The notes below the pieces were generated by a model, which was not told the origin of the DNA, did no database searches, and saw only the letters and a list, made by a program, of their open reading frames with translations. From assembly GCA_035041965.1 (NCBI GenBank), contig JAPYMA010000325.1, forward strand, positions 186,001 to 250,000: 64,000 bases of DNA. The letters run 5' to 3'. This stretch comes from Anisakis pegreffii (taxonomy: Eukaryota > Nematoda > Chromadorea > Rhabditida > Anisakidae). This document shows positions 63,445 to 64,000 of the stretch, one piece after another. The translations under genes were made by a program, and so were the position numbers. The stretch's first letter is position 1, and the number at the start of each line of letters is the position of its first letter.

Positions 63445-64000
63445 TACTTGATGCATAATTATCCCCGTTGATCAATTCTCAACGGCACAAATCCAATCGC
63501 CATGTATTCGCGAATGACAGCGATTACTGCTGATATAAGCGAATAGCAGCACATCGATTGATGCGATCATTTTGGCTTGTCAGCGTCATTTCGACGATGT
63601 CACCCAATCGAAGCACTTTCTTGTTGAGTACAACACAACGCATATGTCGTCAAATGAAACTCATAAATAAAAATGAACGCAGAAACTCAGTCAAGAAAAA
63701 CAAAACAAACCGAATTTCTTTTGCATTAATCAAAATGGAATTCGTTGAAATGCTTAATTGCATTCATGAAAAATTCATCCACAAAATGTAACAGCTAACA
63801 TTAAGTCTGCTACGCATTTCCAATCACCATTTCTCAACTGAATCGGGTGAATATTCATCAGAAAGCAGCAGCAGCACGCAATAATACTCAAACAAATAAT
63901 CCAATCTTCGATAATAGTTCGATAATCTATTCCATGTGAACGAAACAAGAGATTTTCACTGTTTTTGTGTATGTAGATGAAATTCAAAAACGTTGATCAT

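Larger units (their letters stand above)
51764..64000. other. Large region with no recognised conserved exon
   Basis: It lies upstream of the visible part of the minus-strand kinesin gene, so it may be one or more large introns or the 5' flank. I searched by eye for motor-domain or coiled-coil exons on the minus strand and found none. It carries a tandem duplication (53.27 kb), a 44-bp-arm hairpin (58.8 kb), a small inverted repeat (56.88 kb), clustered microsatellites (61.6-61.9 kb) and a few small ORFs listed separately. Confidence 0.5.

Overview
Kind of organism. This is nuclear DNA of a small-genome metazoan, most likely a nematode. It is AT-rich and gene-poor. Protein-coding genes are split into many short exons whose 3' splice sites follow the compressed TTTTCAG pattern. 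All six genes I can place are eukaryotic, and most ORF-like stretches outside them look like chance. I cannot name the genus. The nematode call is an inference from splice-site style, intron size and gene content.

Layout. From left to right: (1) a Prickle-type PET/LIM planar-polarity gene on + (2078-10031, nine exons); (2) a divergent tetraspanin on + (14216-19489, seven exons); (3) RPAP1, an RNA polymerase II assembly/transport factor, on - (26256-21104, sixteen exons); (4) a transposon and repeat nest (26.4-28.8 kb) with a monomer array, a 25-bp-arm palindrome and an intact non-autonomous hAT-type element with an 8-bp target duplication; (5) the V-ATPase accessory subunit Ac45/ATP6AP1 (nematode vha-19 type) on - (34389-30327, nine exons, 475 codons); (6) an FMC1-like mitochondrial F1-ATPase assembly factor on + (35431-35975); (7) the 3' two-thirds of a KIF21-type kinesin-4 on - (from about 51763 down to 39190), carrying the end of the stalk, the linker and a C-terminal WD40 domain. 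The right-hand 12 kb (51.8-64 kb) has no exon I can recognise. It is probably a large 5' intron or upstream region of the kinesin gene, with a few small ORFs and simple repeats.

Reliability. Exon chains were built by hand from splice signals, reading phase and family alignment from memory. In Ac45, RPAP1 and the tetraspanin every junction closes in phase. Prickle and FMC1 each have one exon that is exactly one base too long or too short for its flanking phases, at a point where the conserved protein clearly continues. That pattern suggests single-base consensus errors (or real frameshifts). One kinesin exon lacks a good donor.

How the genes relate. They do not form one pathway. The one suggestive neighbour pair is the head-to-head Ac45 and FMC1 genes, whose products act on V-type and F-type rotary ATPases respectively. 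Their start codons are about 1.0 kb apart, across a segment full of local duplications. I found no convincing new biological system. The strongest unusual items are the complete hAT-type element, the hairpin at 58.8 kb, and the single-base exon anomalies.
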